In this document: piece after piece, positions 33,309 to 42,846 of the stretch
How the letters are laid out: the number at the start of each line of letters is the position of its first letter
Numbering within the stretch: position 1 is the first letter of the stretch
Source: Bacillota bacterium
GTDB taxonomy: Bacteria > Bacillota > Clostridia > Acetivibrionales > JAEZXR01
Length of the DNA stretch: 64,000 bases
Direction: 5' to 3'
Assembly: GCA_023419605.1 (NCBI GenBank)
Contig: JAEZXR010000127.1
Location: 1 to 64,000, forward strand
Translations under genes and position numbers: made by a program
Notes under the pieces: model-generated
What the model was told of the DNA's origin: nothing
The model's input: the letters and a program-made list of their open reading frames with translations, nothing else
Databases searched by the model: none

Positions 33309-34010
33309 CTAACCGTGCAGATGGAGGGAGCCTACCTTCTTAATGCAGTCCGGGGTGTCGTTTTTCCATGAATTCACAAGAGACGAAACTTCATAGGCCT
33401 CCATGGATTCCGGAGGAAAAGGCGTGAGTAGTGAAGCCAGTAAGTCCGGATCACGGATTTCAGGATTCAGCCATAGCTTTTCCGTATCTCTGGACAGCAT
33501 CACCGGCATTCGATGATGAAGCTGGGCCATAAGAGGATTCGGAGTGGTCGTTATGACGGTGCAGGAACTGATGGGAGAACCTTCAAATGGCTTCCATGTG
33601 CTCCAAAGTCCCGCCAGAGCCAGAATGCTGTTATCCTTCATTTTTACACGCAGAGGAATTTTGCTATCGCCATCTTTTTTCCATTCATAAAAGCTATCAG
33701 CCAGAATCAGGCAGCGCCTGTTAAGAAACGAATGCTTAAAGGCTGGCTTTTCAGATAGGGTTTCGGCACGGGCATTAAACATTTTATTGCCAATGGAAGG
33801 ATCTAGGGCCCAGCTGGGGATCAACCCCCATTGGAGAAGGCCTACACGGTTTTTCGTTCCATCGTTGATAATAACCACTACCTGCTGTCCCGGGGCAATG
33901 TTATACCGGGGGTGGTAATCAAAAACCAAATTTCCTTCAATTCCATATCGCTCCCGGAGAGTATCCATCAGTGTATCCGTATCCATCGTAAGTGCGTATC
34001 TGCCGCACAT
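33309..34010 (-). CDS. yedK: SRAP (YedK/HMCES-type) abasic-site protein
   Basis: The 233-aa protein starts MCGRYALT, with the catalytic Cys2 that links to abasic sites in single-stranded DNA. Also seen are PRYNIAPGQ (the Asn), NARAET, CLILADSFYEW (the Glu) and the late HHRMPVML (the His). ATG 34010 after AGGAGGTG gives the mandatory Met-Cys start; a longer frame upstream is rejected. Confidence 0.95.
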   Translation of the reverse strand: MCGRYALTMDTDTLMDTLRERYGIEGNLVFDYHPRYNIAPGQQVVVIINDGTKNRVGLLQWGLIPSWALDPSIGNKMFNARAETLSEKPAFKHSFLNRRCLILADSFYEWKKDGDSKIPLRVKMKDNSILALAGLWSTWKPFEGSPISSCTVITTTPNPLMAQLHHRMPVMLSRDTEKLWLNPEIRDPDLLASLLTPFPPESMEAYEVSSLVNSWKNDTPDCIKKVGSLHLHG

Positions 34011-34287
34011 AATAACACCTCCTGCTAGTACAACTATATTTATTATATAGCACCTCAACCCCAGGTTAAAGGGCTTTGATCTACGAATTTTTGAAAGTTT
34101 TGAAGGAAAAAATTGTATTATGGCGAATATATAGTAATATCGTGTATTTTGTATTTTAAAAGACACATCCAGGCGTGTGCGATAACCATAGAAGCTTTGA
34201 GATCGTGTGTTTTCTGGAATGACTCTGCTTTAATGCTTATCTGCAGTTTGATAATTCAATATGAATAGGTAAGTGGAGTGATAAAAA

Positions 34288-35607
34288 ATGATATTTTGGC
34301 TGCAGACCTTTATTTTATCTCTCACAGGATGGCTACAGATGGGTGTACAGGGAGCCTTCATACTGGTTATATTCAATAGAAAAATAAACTGGAAGAGGCT
34401 TTTGACTTTTTCAGTTACGGTGGGCTTGGTTAGCCAGGCGATGAGACTTGCGCTTCCTGAGTATTTGGGCGTATTAAACCTGGTAGTTTATGTGGGTGTG
34501 ATGACCCTATCCATGTATTTCCTTTTTCAACTCAAGATTTATGAAAGCATATTGGCGGTTTGCCTTACAATCGTAATGAGTGCCTTCGCTGAGTATGCCA
34601 GTGTTTCCCTGGCGCAGGCTGTTTTGCAGGATGGGTTTGATAGCTTTATGGCCAATAACAGCTTTCCAACAGTACTGTTGAAGCAGAATTTGGCTACCGT
34701 TTTTGCAGTAGTTGTGGCCTTGGCGCTAGCATACTATAAATTCAGGATCGTTTTGCCTGCCGATATAAAGAGAGACAGGCTTCTGGGGATTTTAGCCAAT
34801 GGGCTGGTCACGGTTATTGTTATCGTACCGAATATACTCTATTTTCTGAACAATCACTTTGAAGTATCCATAGGCATTGTAGGTTTTAACTCCATCTCCA
34901 TTTTGATCATGTTTGGTCTGAGTGTGTTTAACACCTTCAAGCAGGGCGAGCTGGAAAGTAAAAAGCAGGAGGTGGAGTTCCAGAAGCAGTATATAGATAC
35001 CTTGAATAATGTAGTGGATGGATTGAGGGGATTCAAACACGATTATAACAATATGGTCCAGGTCATCGGAGGATACCTTGCCCTCAATGACCTGGAAGGC
35101 TTGAAAAAGTATCACTTTCATATGCAGAAAGAGTCGACGATTATCAACAGCGTAATGCCCATTAATGAATATCTGAAGGACAACCCGGCATTATACGGAT
35201 TAATTTTATCCAAATTTACCTACTCTGAAGTGAAAAATGTTATTTTCCGCTCCAATATCAGTTCGAGTATTAGTTTTGCCAATATAAATATGTATGATTT
35301 TTGCAAGGTTCTCGGCATCCTTTTGGACAATGCTATTGAAGCTGCTACGGAAAGCGATAAAAAGCAAGTTGAACTTTACATTCATGAGCATTCCGAAATT
35401 TTCGGGGTGGTTATTGAGGTCAGCAATACCTACTCGGGTGCCATAATTGAAGAAGATATATTTAAAAATGGATTTACCACAAAGAAGGACCACAGTGGAT
35501 TTGGATTATGGGAAGTAAAAAAGATTGTGAGTAAATACAGTACTTGGTCTCTAAAAACAAAAATCGAAAGCCCTTACTTTACACAGAAAATTACCATTCA
35601 ATATTAA
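34288..35607 (+). CDS. agrC: AgrC-like sensor histidine kinase
   Basis: The 439-aa protein has about six hydrophobic helices in the first 215 residues, a linker, and a GHKL kinase region with the phospho-His in RGFKHDYNNMVQ and the ATP site LLDNAIEAATES and GFGLWEVKKI. This matches AgrC-type peptide receptors. It lies convergent to agrB and agrD, from which it is separated by one terminator. No cognate AgrA (LytTR) regulator is in the window. Confidence 0.85.
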   Translation: MIFWLQTFILSLTGWLQMGVQGAFILVIFNRKINWKRLLTFSVTVGLVSQAMRLALPEYLGVLNLVVYVGVMTLSMYFLFQLKIYESILAVCLTIVMSAFAEYASVSLAQAVLQDGFDSFMANNSFPTVLLKQNLATVFAVVVALALAYYKFRIVLPADIKRDRLLGILANGLVTVIVIVPNILYFLNNHFEVSIGIVGFNSISILIMFGLSVFNTFKQGELESKKQEVEFQKQYIDTLNNVVDGLRGFKHDYNNMVQVIGGYLALNDLEGLKKYHFHMQKESTIINSVMPINEYLKDNPALYGLILSKFTYSEVKNVIFRSNISSSISFANINMYDFCKVLGILLDNAIEAATESDKKQVELYIHEHSEIFGVVIEVSNTYSGAIIEEDIFKNGFTTKKDHSGFGLWEVKKIVSKYSTWSLKTKIESPYFTQKITIQY

Positions 35608-35618
35608 AAAAAGCAGCA

Positions 35619-35648
35619 AAATGCCGGTTGTTAGCAACCGGCATTTTT
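35619..35648. terminator. Bidirectional terminator between agrC and agrD
   Basis: AATGCCGGTTG and CAACCGGCATT form an 11-bp perfect stem with a 4-nt loop. T runs follow on the plus strand and A runs precede, so it could end transcripts of both convergent units. Confidence 0.85.
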
Positions 35649-35666
35649 GCTGAATAGTTATAAGTT

Positions 35667-35804
35667 TTACTTAATCAAGCTCTTTGGAGCTTTCGGCTGA
35701 TACCATTGCCATGGCCAGCACGCGTGGGTTACAGTTGTAGCGAATAAGACGAGGAAACTTGCAACAAGAGAAAGGAATAGCGGAATCATTTTTCTTACAC
35801 GCAT
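35667..35804 (-). CDS. agrD: AgrD-like cyclic lactone autoinducer precursor
   Basis: A 45-aa reading frame with a strong site (GGAAGGAGG) encodes MRVRKMIPLFLSLVASFLV and a further hydrophobic N-terminal helix, then THACWPWQWYQPKAP and KSLIK. Cys29 could form the thiolactone with a downstream carboxyl; the YQPKAPKSL tail matches clostridial AgrD C-terminal patterns. It lies 25 bp after agrB on the same strand. The peptide sequence CWPWQW(Y) is tryptophan-rich; the ring end is not certain. Confidence 0.88.
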   Translation of the reverse strand: MRVRKMIPLFLSLVASFLVLFATTVTHACWPWQWYQPKAPKSLIK

Positions 35805-35829
35805 AAAAAGACCTCCTTCCTTCTTTGTT

Positions 35830-36441
35830 TTAGTTTATATCCAGGGTAGGATCACAGCTGCGTTTGCAGCCTAGAATCCGGTACCCTATAGGGGTTATCG
35901 AAAAGATCGGTAAAAGCGTGGAAAGCAGGATGGTATTGTAAAGAGTTTGGCTCACATTCCATAGGGGGATTGTACAAACTGCCAATAAAGTGACTTCTAC
36001 CATTGAAATAATCTTTTGCCATAGTTTATGTTTTTGGCTTACGATGGGCTTTTCAACAGTATCGGCAGGGGCGTAGGCATGTACGATAAGCACTTCAATA
36101 CAATATACAACCATCCCAACATAAAAGCTGTGTAAGTTAATATTATACGCCAGCGCAATACAGCCGAAAATGCTCAGGAGAATCAGCAGGAGGCAAAATG
36201 TTCGGGTATTTTTGTGTGCGCCGCCGGCGCTGATTCGAAGAATTCCCGATACCAAAATACTGACAATGGTGAGAGTAAGGACATGGAAATAGGCACCTAT
36301 AAGAAAAACAATAGCATAGACAAAAAAATCAAAAAGAAGAACATTAAGACTGTAATTAATAATTTGAGCTTTTTCTTCACTAATACCATCAACGTTTCTT
36401 TTTATAATTTCTGTTAGCTTGGAACATATGCGGTCTATCAT
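35830..36441 (-). CDS. agrB: AgrB-type autoinducer-processing protease
   Basis: The 203-aa membrane protein has the AgrB catalytic pair, His76 and Cys83, in RISAGGAHKNTRTFC. It cuts AgrD and forms the cyclic peptide. Several membrane helices follow. It is the first gene of the agrBD unit and is followed by agrD. Confidence 0.92.
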   Translation of the reverse strand: MIDRICSKLTEIIKRNVDGISEEKAQIINYSLNVLLFDFFVYAIVFLIGAYFHVLTLTIVSILVSGILRISAGGAHKNTRTFCLLLILLSIFGCIALAYNINLHSFYVGMVVYCIEVLIVHAYAPADTVEKPIVSQKHKLWQKIISMVEVTLLAVCTIPLWNVSQTLYNTILLSTLLPIFSITPIGYRILGCKRSCDPTLDIN

Positions 36442-36480
36442 ATAAAATCTCCCCCAATACTAAACCTGAAACGCATCCTA

Positions 36481-36496
36481 TATTTAGTTCTAAATA
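36481..36496 (-). promoter_or_regulatory. Dyad in the agrBD 5' region
   Basis: TATTTAGTTCTAAATA is a perfect 16-bp dyad between the agr promoter and agrB. It is a candidate operator; the protein is not known. Confidence 0.4.
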
Positions 36497-36521
36497 CCAA
36501 AAATATCTCTTGTTGGGTATA

Positions 36522-36550
36522 ATTGTATAATATTCCGTGAAAAAATGCAA
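36522..36550 (-). promoter_or_regulatory. Promoter of agrBD
   Basis: On the minus strand TTGCAT (36550-36545) and TACAAT (36527-36522) are 17 bp apart. The remainder of the 409-bp gap to the next gene shows nothing further beyond a weak plus-strand promoter near 36640. Confidence 0.6.
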
Positions 36551-36850
36551 GAGAATCTTTTGTAATTATTTGTAAATTAACAGCGAACGACAAAATATTC
36601 CTTTATGCGACTGCAAAATTGAAACAATTCCTTTCTATTTACGCCACTATCGATCTATGCTAATATAAGGGATAGTAACTTGTAGAGAAGGCTAAGTTTG
36701 CCTGCATTTGTATTTTACTGGTGGGGTCGCTGTGGAGTTTGCAGGAAAATAGCTTAAGAATATTTAGTAAGACATAGACTCATTATAAGATGGAGCGGGC
36801 CATCCGTAATCCTGAAATGATTAAAATATGGACTGAAGAGGTAAGAAACG

Positions 36851-38221
36851 ATGAAAAAAGGACAGACAGTAGAAGTTTTTATTGAAGATACAAAGTATCC
36901 GTCTATAGGCATTGGAACGGTTGACGGAAAGCAAATTGAAATAAAGAATGCTTTGCTGAAGGAGAAGGTTTTGGCACGCATTACCCGAAAGCGTGAAAAC
37001 ATGATGGAAGCCAAACTGGTAGAGGTTTTGGAGCCCAATCAGGAAGCCGCTCCGGCACAGTGCCGCCACGCAGCAGAATGCGGAGGATGCTCTCATCAGC
37101 ACATACCCTATGGTGTCCAGTTAAAATGGAAGGAAAGGGAAGTGCTGAAGCTCTTTTCTGAGGCTGGAGTTACCGGATTTACCTACGATGGCATCCAGGG
37201 CAGTCCATTGGAATATGAATACAGAAATAAGATGGAATTTACTTTCGGGAATATGGAAAAGGGCGGTGAAATGACACTGGGCATGCACCAGTCAGGGCGC
37301 TTTTACAGCATTCTGTCCGTTGATGACTGCCGAATTGGAGACCATGACTATAATGCGGTTATAAAAGCTGTTTTGGCCTATTGTCGTGAGACGGGATTGC
37401 CTTTCTATAATAAAATGAGCCATGAGGGATTCTGGCGCCATCTTATTGTGAGGAAATCCTTTCGCAAAAAGGAACTGCTTGTTAACCTGGTGACTTCGAC
37501 ACAGGCCCAGCATGACTTCTCCGGACTTGTAGAGAGGCTGAAGTCTTTGGGATTGCAAAATGATATCGCAGGCATACTTCGGACCCGGAATGATTCTGTT
37601 GCCGATGCGGTTACGAATGAAGGCTATGATGTACTGTACGGCAGAGATTATATATTTGAAGAAATCCTGGGACTCCAATTCAAGATATCGGCCTTCTCCT
37701 TTTTCCAGACCAATTCGCTGGGCGCGGAAAAGCTGTACAGCATGACTCAGGCCTACCTGGGGGATGCCACCGGTAAAGTGGTCTATGATCTGTACTGTGG
37801 GACGGGGACTATCACGCAAATTGTATCGCAAAAGGCCAAAAAGGTGTACGGAATCGAACTGGTGGAGGAAGCCGTAGAGGCGGCCAGGGAAAATGCGCAA
37901 TTGAACGGGATTGACAATGTGGAGTTTATTGCCGGAGATGTTGGGGAGAAGCTGAAGGAGATCAGCGAGAGGCCGGACCTGATCATAGTGGACCCACCGA
38001 GATCGGGGATTGGCCCGAAGGCGCTGCAGCAGATTGTGGGCTATGGGGTGAAGGAGATCGTCTATGTTTCCTGTAATCCCAAGACCCTGGTAGAGAATCT
38101 GGCGGACATGGTGAAGGCAGGGTATAAGGTAGAGCGATTGGAATTGATGGATATGTTCCCTCACACTGCGCATGTTGAGTGTATAATAATGATGACGAAT
38201 TGTGGTTCTAAGGGCAAATGA
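36851..38221 (+). CDS. rlmD: 23S rRNA (uracil-5-)-methyltransferase, RlmD/RumA family
   Basis: The 456-aa enzyme has an N-terminal TRAM domain, an iron-sulfur motif (Cys71, Cys77, Cys80 in CRHAAECGGC and a fourth Cys near 159) and a SAM-methylase core (VYDLYCGTGTITQIV). The catalytic Cys is in YVSCNPKTL. It methylates a uracil in 23S rRNA. The exact site (RlmD versus RlmCD) cannot be told from sequence. A degraded copy of its 3' end lies 5 kb away. Confidence 0.9.
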   Translation: MKKGQTVEVFIEDTKYPSIGIGTVDGKQIEIKNALLKEKVLARITRKRENMMEAKLVEVLEPNQEAAPAQCRHAAECGGCSHQHIPYGVQLKWKEREVLKLFSEAGVTGFTYDGIQGSPLEYEYRNKMEFTFGNMEKGGEMTLGMHQSGRFYSILSVDDCRIGDHDYNAVIKAVLAYCRETGLPFYNKMSHEGFWRHLIVRKSFRKKELLVNLVTSTQAQHDFSGLVERLKSLGLQNDIAGILRTRNDSVADAVTNEGYDVLYGRDYIFEEILGLQFKISAFSFFQTNSLGAEKLYSMTQAYLGDATGKVVYDLYCGTGTITQIVSQKAKKVYGIELVEEAVEAARENAQLNGIDNVEFIAGDVGEKLKEISERPDLIIVDPPRSGIGPKALQQIVGYGVKEIVYVSCNPKTLVENLADMVKAGYKVERLELMDMFPHTAHVECIIMMTNCGSKGK

Positions 38222-38228
38222 GGCAGTT

Positions 38229-38310
38229 CAACCACTATATGCAGTGGTTTTGGAGCAAAAAATGAGTAAAAATCGGGCTGAAAAAGTGCATTTTTCGGCC
38301 CGATTTTTTT
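38229..38310 (+). terminator. Two hairpins ending the rlmD transcript
   Basis: AACCACT/AGTGGTT forms a first hairpin (about 38229-38251). A stronger one follows at 38270-38310: AAATCGGGC pairs GCCCGATTT, with inner AAAAA/TTTTT, and a T run. The latter is the probable terminator. Confidence 0.85.
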
Positions 38311-38339
38311 GGGCATTTTATAGATGACAAAGGCATAAT

Positions 38340-38412
38340 AGGGATTTAACTCAGCTGGAAGCGTACGTGAATTACATTTGGGAGAACAGCGGTTCGATTC
38401 CGCTAACCCTCA
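38340..38412 (+). pseudogene. tRNA-like remnant
   Basis: The 3' half has a perfect T arm (AGCGG-TTCGATT-CCGCT) followed by AACCCTCA, which pairs only partly with the 5' AGGGATT. A D-arm-like ACTCAGCTGG is present, but no proper anticodon stem can be formed. It seems to be a decayed tRNA or tRNA-derived integration scar rather than a working gene. A terminator follows it. Confidence 0.5.
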
Positions 38413-38427
38413 CAAAAGACAAAAAAT

Positions 38428-38456
38428 CACAAGGTCAGATGACCTTGTGGTTTTTT
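38428..38456 (+). terminator. Intrinsic terminator after the tRNA-like remnant
   Basis: CACAAGGTC-agat-GACCTTGTG with a T6 tail is a textbook terminator. The gap to 38673 beyond it is A/T-rich and shows nothing else clear. Confidence 0.88.
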
Positions 38457-38673
38457 ATATCTCTACCCTAAAGGATCGGACACTTGATGCGAAAAAGCAA
38501 CAAGAGATTATAATGTGCAGTTAAATATTCAGTTTAACATTTGTGTTTATCAAATATTAATAATTTTGCCATCAATCGTTTATTTATTAAAATCCGGTAT
38601 TTTATTTTTATCATGGATACTGAAATAGAGGGTTAAAGAAGCATCTCAATAAATTAGCAAAGGAAGATATTAT

Positions 38674-39414
38674 ATGATTTCAAATACGTTATTGGAAACA
38701 CGCAATCTCATCAAATCATTTGGCGGAAGAAAAATTATCGATAATTTAAACTTGCAAGTTATGAAAGGTGATATATATGGCTTCCTTGGACGTAACGGTC
38801 AAGGAAAAACAACCACAATACGCCTTATAACCAGTCTTATTTTTCCCGATTCCGGGGATGTTATTATTGACGGACATAATCTTCGAAGTGATTTTAAGAA
38901 AGCCATTTCAAATGTTGGGGCAATTGTGGAATCACCGTCCTTTTACGGCTATCTTTCCGGTTATGACAACCTCAAACTAATGGCGAATCTCGTACCCGGC
39001 ATAAGAAAAGACAGGATCGACGAGGTATTGGAGGTTGTCAGATTAAGCTCCCGCGCAAAAGATAAGGTTAAGACATATTCATTGGGGATGAAGCAACGGC
39101 TGGGAATTGCAAACGCACTCCTGAGCAGTCCGAAGCTGATCATCCTTGACGAGCCTACCAACGGCCTTGACCCACAGGGCATGAAGGAAATCAAAGAAGT
39201 GATCGTTCAGCTTGCTTCCGAGAAGAATATAACCTTCTTTATTTCCAGTCACCTGCTGCATGAGGTGGAGCAAATCAGCAGTCGTATAGGGATCATCGAC
39301 AACGGTAAGCTCCTAAGTGAAGCGAGTATCATCGAGTTGACACAAAAATCGCCGGGAAAATCTCTGGAGGATATCTACTTTGAGATTACCGGAAAGGGCG
39401 GTGATCTCGCTTGA
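38674..39414 (+). CDS. ABC transporter ATP-binding protein, BcrA type
   Basis: The 246-aa ATPase has Walker A GRNGQGKTT, the signature YSLGMKQRLGIANA and Walker B LIILDEPTNGLDPQG, and most resembles BcrA/antibiotic-peptide exporters. It is followed by two related permeases and a two-component pair, a layout used for resistance to bacitracin or lantibiotics. The substrate is an inference. Confidence 0.9.
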   Translation: MISNTLLETRNLIKSFGGRKIIDNLNLQVMKGDIYGFLGRNGQGKTTTIRLITSLIFPDSGDVIIDGHNLRSDFKKAISNVGAIVESPSFYGYLSGYDNLKLMANLVPGIRKDRIDEVLEVVRLSSRAKDKVKTYSLGMKQRLGIANALLSSPKLIILDEPTNGLDPQGMKEIKEVIVQLASEKNITFFISSHLLHEVEQISSRIGIIDNGKLLSEASIIELTQKSPGKSLEDIYFEITGKGGDLA

Positions 39415-40187
39415 AGCTTTTGCAGAATGAGCTCTTGAAGCTTTTTAAAACCAAAAAGCTATATATATTTTTCTTGCTTCTTGCGGCTACGACAGTTATC
39501 ACGGTGTATTATTACAACAATCCAGGTGCAGGTATGCAAACGGTTATAGAGACAGCGAATGCACAGTCGCTCCCGATTGTGCTGAAATATTCTACAGCAC
39601 AATTTTTCAGCATATTCATGGCGATCTATATCGCGGATATTATCACGGATGAGTATAAGGCCGGTTCGCTAAAGCTCTCTTTGCTCCGGCCTATTGACCG
39701 GGCAACGCTTCTGAATTCCAAGGTTGTTGCGATATTTGTCTTTACAGTCATTTTGACGCTTTTTTTCATTCTATCCACCTATGCGATAGGGATCGTCTCC
39801 TTCGGATGGGAAAATAATACTGTATACAACGGAATAACTTATTCAACAATAGACGGGGTTTTGTTGACAGCAAAAGTGTTTGCGGTATCCCTTCTTCCTC
39901 TTATGGCTTTTGGAATGATGACCACGTTCATTGCCGTTATCTCGAATAATATGACCTCCACAATCGCGATTTCGATCGGTATAACGATGCTCGGGCAGTA
40001 TCTAAACGCTCTGCCGTCTATCAAGGTTTTCTCAGTAGTCAATCAAATGTTGTTTTTCAATGACTACTTCGTTAAAATAAATAACCCCGGTGAGATGACG
40101 CTTAGCATAATTGTCAACCTGGCGTATATCGTAATCTTTTATCTGCTGGCGGTAAGTACGTTCAAAACGAAAGATATTTTATGCTGA
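39411..40187 (+). CDS. ABC-2 type permease (first of two)
   Basis: The 258-aa protein has an amphipathic N-terminus (MKLLQNELLKLFKTKKLYIF) and about six hydrophobic helices, as in ABC-2 permeases. The conserved DEYKAGSLKLSLLRPIDR loop is shared with the next gene. The TTG start overlaps the ATPase stop (TTGA), implying coupling. Confidence 0.85.
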   Translation: MKLLQNELLKLFKTKKLYIFFLLLAATTVITVYYYNNPGAGMQTVIETANAQSLPIVLKYSTAQFFSIFMAIYIADIITDEYKAGSLKLSLLRPIDRATLLNSKVVAIFVFTVILTLFFILSTYAIGIVSFGWENNTVYNGITYSTIDGVLLTAKVFAVSLLPLMAFGMMTTFIAVISNNMTSTIAISIGITMLGQYLNALPSIKVFSVVNQMLFFNDYFVKINNPGEMTLSIIVNLAYIVIFYLLAVSTFKTKDILC

Positions 40188-40204
40188 CGGAGGCGGTGAA
40201 ACGA

Positions 40205-40954
40205 ATGAATAATTTAATAAAGAATGAGCTCTATAAAGCGTTTCGGTTTAAAAAGTTTTATATAATAATGCTCGTTGCAATGGCCGTTGAAATTGCAGTT
40301 GCGTTGCAGAGTAAATTTAACGGAGCAGTTTCCGGAGTATCTTCGGTAAGCGGACAGGACTTCCCCTTATTGCTTATTGATAACTTCCCATATTTGTTTG
40401 TTATATTTGTTGCCGTGTTTATTGCGGACAGCTGGATTGACGAAAACAGGACCGGTGCGCTCAAACTATCACTGCTCCGCCCCGTGAACCGAATCGCATT
40501 TCTAAGTGCAAAGGTAGTTTCCCTCCTCACCTGTTCAGGAATTATTATGGGATTTGCGCTCATATCTGCGTATGCAGTCGGCACGCTGACCTTTGGATGG
40601 GGGGAAAACGTAGGTCTTGGTAGTGTATTTTTGACCTTGAAGTCCGGCGCAGTGACACTGCTCCCCGTGTTGGGATTTGGGCTTCTTATACTTTTTATAG
40701 CGATCCTTACTGACAACATGGGCGTAACCATCGGCGGAGCATTAGGGCTTATGATTTTTTCACAAATGCCGGAAGCTTCAGAGGGGCTTCGGGATTACTC
40801 TATCATTTATATTATGCGGTCATTCTACAAAAATCTCTTTGTCCAATATACGCAGAAAGCGGTTATAATAAATATAGTGGTAATTACCGCTTATATTATG
40901 ATATTTTACATTGGATGCGTTTTGGCTTTTCACAAAAAGGACGTGATGGCCTAG
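40205..40954 (+). CDS. ABC-2 type permease (second of two)
   Basis: The 249-aa protein resembles the previous one (DENRTGALKLSLLRPVNR loop, similar helix pattern), so the pair probably arose by duplication and forms a heterodimer. ATG 40205 is favoured; an upstream in-frame ATG at 40181 overlaps the previous gene's end. Confidence 0.85.
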   Translation: MNNLIKNELYKAFRFKKFYIIMLVAMAVEIAVALQSKFNGAVSGVSSVSGQDFPLLLIDNFPYLFVIFVAVFIADSWIDENRTGALKLSLLRPVNRIAFLSAKVVSLLTCSGIIMGFALISAYAVGTLTFGWGENVGLGSVFLTLKSGAVTLLPVLGFGLLILFIAILTDNMGVTIGGALGLMIFSQMPEASEGLRDYSIIYIMRSFYKNLFVQYTQKAVIINIVVITAYIMIFYIGCVLAFHKKDVMA

Positions 40955-40979
40955 CGCACCTGGATCGGGGGGATATTTC

Positions 40980-41681
40980 ATGCAAAATATTAAGATTATG
41001 GTAGTCGATGATGAATTGGAGCTTGCGGAGCTTATAAAAGACTATCTGGAAGAAGAAAAATACAGCGTCATCATCAGCACCGACGGTAAGGAGGCCATAG
41101 AGCTGTTTCGATTGCATCAACCTCAATTGGTGGTATTGGACATCATGCTGCCCGGACTTGATGGTATGGAGGTCTGCCGGACGCTTCGTTCCGAATCCAA
41201 TGTTCCGATTATTATGCTGAGTGCAAAAAAAGCGGAGGTTGATAAAATTTTGGGGTTAGGGCTTGGCGCTGACGATTATGTTGTGAAGCCTTTCAGCCCT
41301 GGTGAGGTTGTCGCGAGAGTAAAAGCTCAGCTTCGACGTTATAATATGCTCTCACCTTCGGATAATCAAACAGAACTCTTGAGATTCGGAGAATTGGAAG
41401 TCAATCCGAAAGGCTACACTGTTAGGTTAAGCGGAAAACCGATTGAGTTTTCGGCGAAAGAGTTTGAGGTGCTTCGCTTTTTAGCCCTTCATGCCGGTCA
41501 GGTGCTTACACGAGAGCAGGTTTTTGAAAATGTATGGGGGTTTAACGAATTTGGCGACTTGAACACAGTGACAGTTCACATCAAGAAAATCCGTGAGAAA
41601 ATTGAAAGCGACCTGTCGGACCCCCAATATATAAAAACAGTTTGGGGTGTTGGATATCGGTTTGATGGAGGCAAAAAATGA
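40980..41681 (+). CDS. OmpR/PhoB-family response regulator
   Basis: The 233-aa regulator has a receiver (VVDDELE, phospho-Asp in LVVLDIMLPGLDG, YVVKPFSP) and a C-terminal winged helix (GKPIEFSAKEFEVLRFLALHAGQVLTREQ). It presumably controls the ABC genes just upstream in response to a drug or envelope stress. It overlaps the kinase gene by 4 bp. Confidence 0.93.
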   Translation: MQNIKIMVVDDELELAELIKDYLEEEKYSVIISTDGKEAIELFRLHQPQLVVLDIMLPGLDGMEVCRTLRSESNVPIIMLSAKKAEVDKILGLGLGADDYVVKPFSPGEVVARVKAQLRRYNMLSPSDNQTELLRFGELEVNPKGYTVRLSGKPIEFSAKEFEVLRFLALHAGQVLTREQVFENVWGFNEFGDLNTVTVHIKKIREKIESDLSDPQYIKTVWGVGYRFDGGKK

Positions 41682-42721
41682 AGATTGGTATTCGAAAAAA
41701 ACTCATTATTGCCTTTGCCGTTATGATAGCCGTCCCTGTATTCGTTGTTTTTGCCGTTGGAAGTAACATAGACGCGGGAATCGGGAACGCCCTCATCATA
41801 ATATTCTCACAGAGTATCGTGTTTATTGTTTGTGCTGCCATCATTTCGGGCATTATCGCCCGCAGTATTCTTACACCCTTGGATGAGCTTCATAAAGCCA
41901 CGAAAAGAATTATGGCTGGTGATTTGAGTTATGAAATCAGATACAAAAAGGATAATGAGATGGGCCGGTATTGTCAGGCCTTTGACCAATTGCGTGTGCA
42001 GCTAAAAGAATCGCTTGAAAAACAAGCCGCGCTCGAAAAATCACGAAAAGAACTGATTGCAAGTATATCTCACGACTTGCGTACCCCGATTTCGTCTATT
42101 CGCGGTTATGTCGAAGGCCTAGAGGACGGTATAGTCCACGACCGGGAGAAATTTAATCGGTATATAGCTGTAATTAAAAACAAAACCGAAAGCCTTGATA
42201 ACCAGATTGAAGGTCTTTTCCAATATTCTCAACTTGAATTGAGCAGCGGCGCTCATGATTTATGCAGACGAAACTCGGAAGAATTGCTCGAAGCGATACT
42301 TAAGCCGTATGAGTTGGAATTTATAGACTGCAATATACGACTCGAAATCGCTCGTCCATTCCCAAAGGTTGAGATTCTTGCAAATGAAAACAGTTTGTCG
42401 CAAGTGTTTGACAACCTGATTGTGAACGCTAAACGCTATGTCGGTAAAAACGGCTTAATTACTGTTCAGGCAAACTCCGATGACAGATATTTAACTGTTT
42501 CGGTGTCGGATAACGGTTCCGGCATAGTACCGGAGGACTTGCCGCATGTGTTTGAGCATTTTTACCGTGCCGAAAAATCGCGCTCTCGCAATTACGGCGG
42601 TGCGGGACTTGGGCTTGCCATATGTAAGAGAGTTATCGAAGGTCATGGAGGCGAGATATGGGTTGAAAGTATTCCGAATACCATAACGACATTCAGCTTT
42701 ACGATACCGATTGTTCAATAA
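41678..42721 (+). CDS. Membrane sensor histidine kinase
   Basis: The 347-aa kinase has two closely spaced membrane helices (~10-30 and ~40-65), a HAMP domain, HisKA with SISHDLRTPISS and a HATPase (NLIVNAKRYVGKN, DNGSGI, GGAGLGLAI). A very short outside loop is typical of intramembrane-sensing kinases that work with ABC transporters. ATG overlaps the regulator stop. Confidence 0.92.
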   Translation: MKIGIRKKLIIAFAVMIAVPVFVVFAVGSNIDAGIGNALIIIFSQSIVFIVCAAIISGIIARSILTPLDELHKATKRIMAGDLSYEIRYKKDNEMGRYCQAFDQLRVQLKESLEKQAALEKSRKELIASISHDLRTPISSIRGYVEGLEDGIVHDREKFNRYIAVIKNKTESLDNQIEGLFQYSQLELSSGAHDLCRRNSEELLEAILKPYELEFIDCNIRLEIARPFPKVEILANENSLSQVFDNLIVNAKRYVGKNGLITVQANSDDRYLTVSVSDNGSGIVPEDLPHVFEHFYRAEKSRSRNYGGAGLGLAICKRVIEGHGGEIWVESIPNTITTFSFTIPIVQ

Positions 42722-42846
42722 GAAATACAATGTAAATGCTGCTGTCAGGCAGGAGTATGAGAGACTGTGTTATTCTTTTAGAAAAGTATATCCTCTTTTT
42801 TATAGGCTTGCGCGGTGCAAAGAATAAGGAGAGAAACAAATCAATT

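Noticed and set aside
38340..38412. Functional tRNA gene
   Set aside because: The T arm is perfect, but the acceptor has mismatches and no anticodon stem can be drawn; kept as a remnant.
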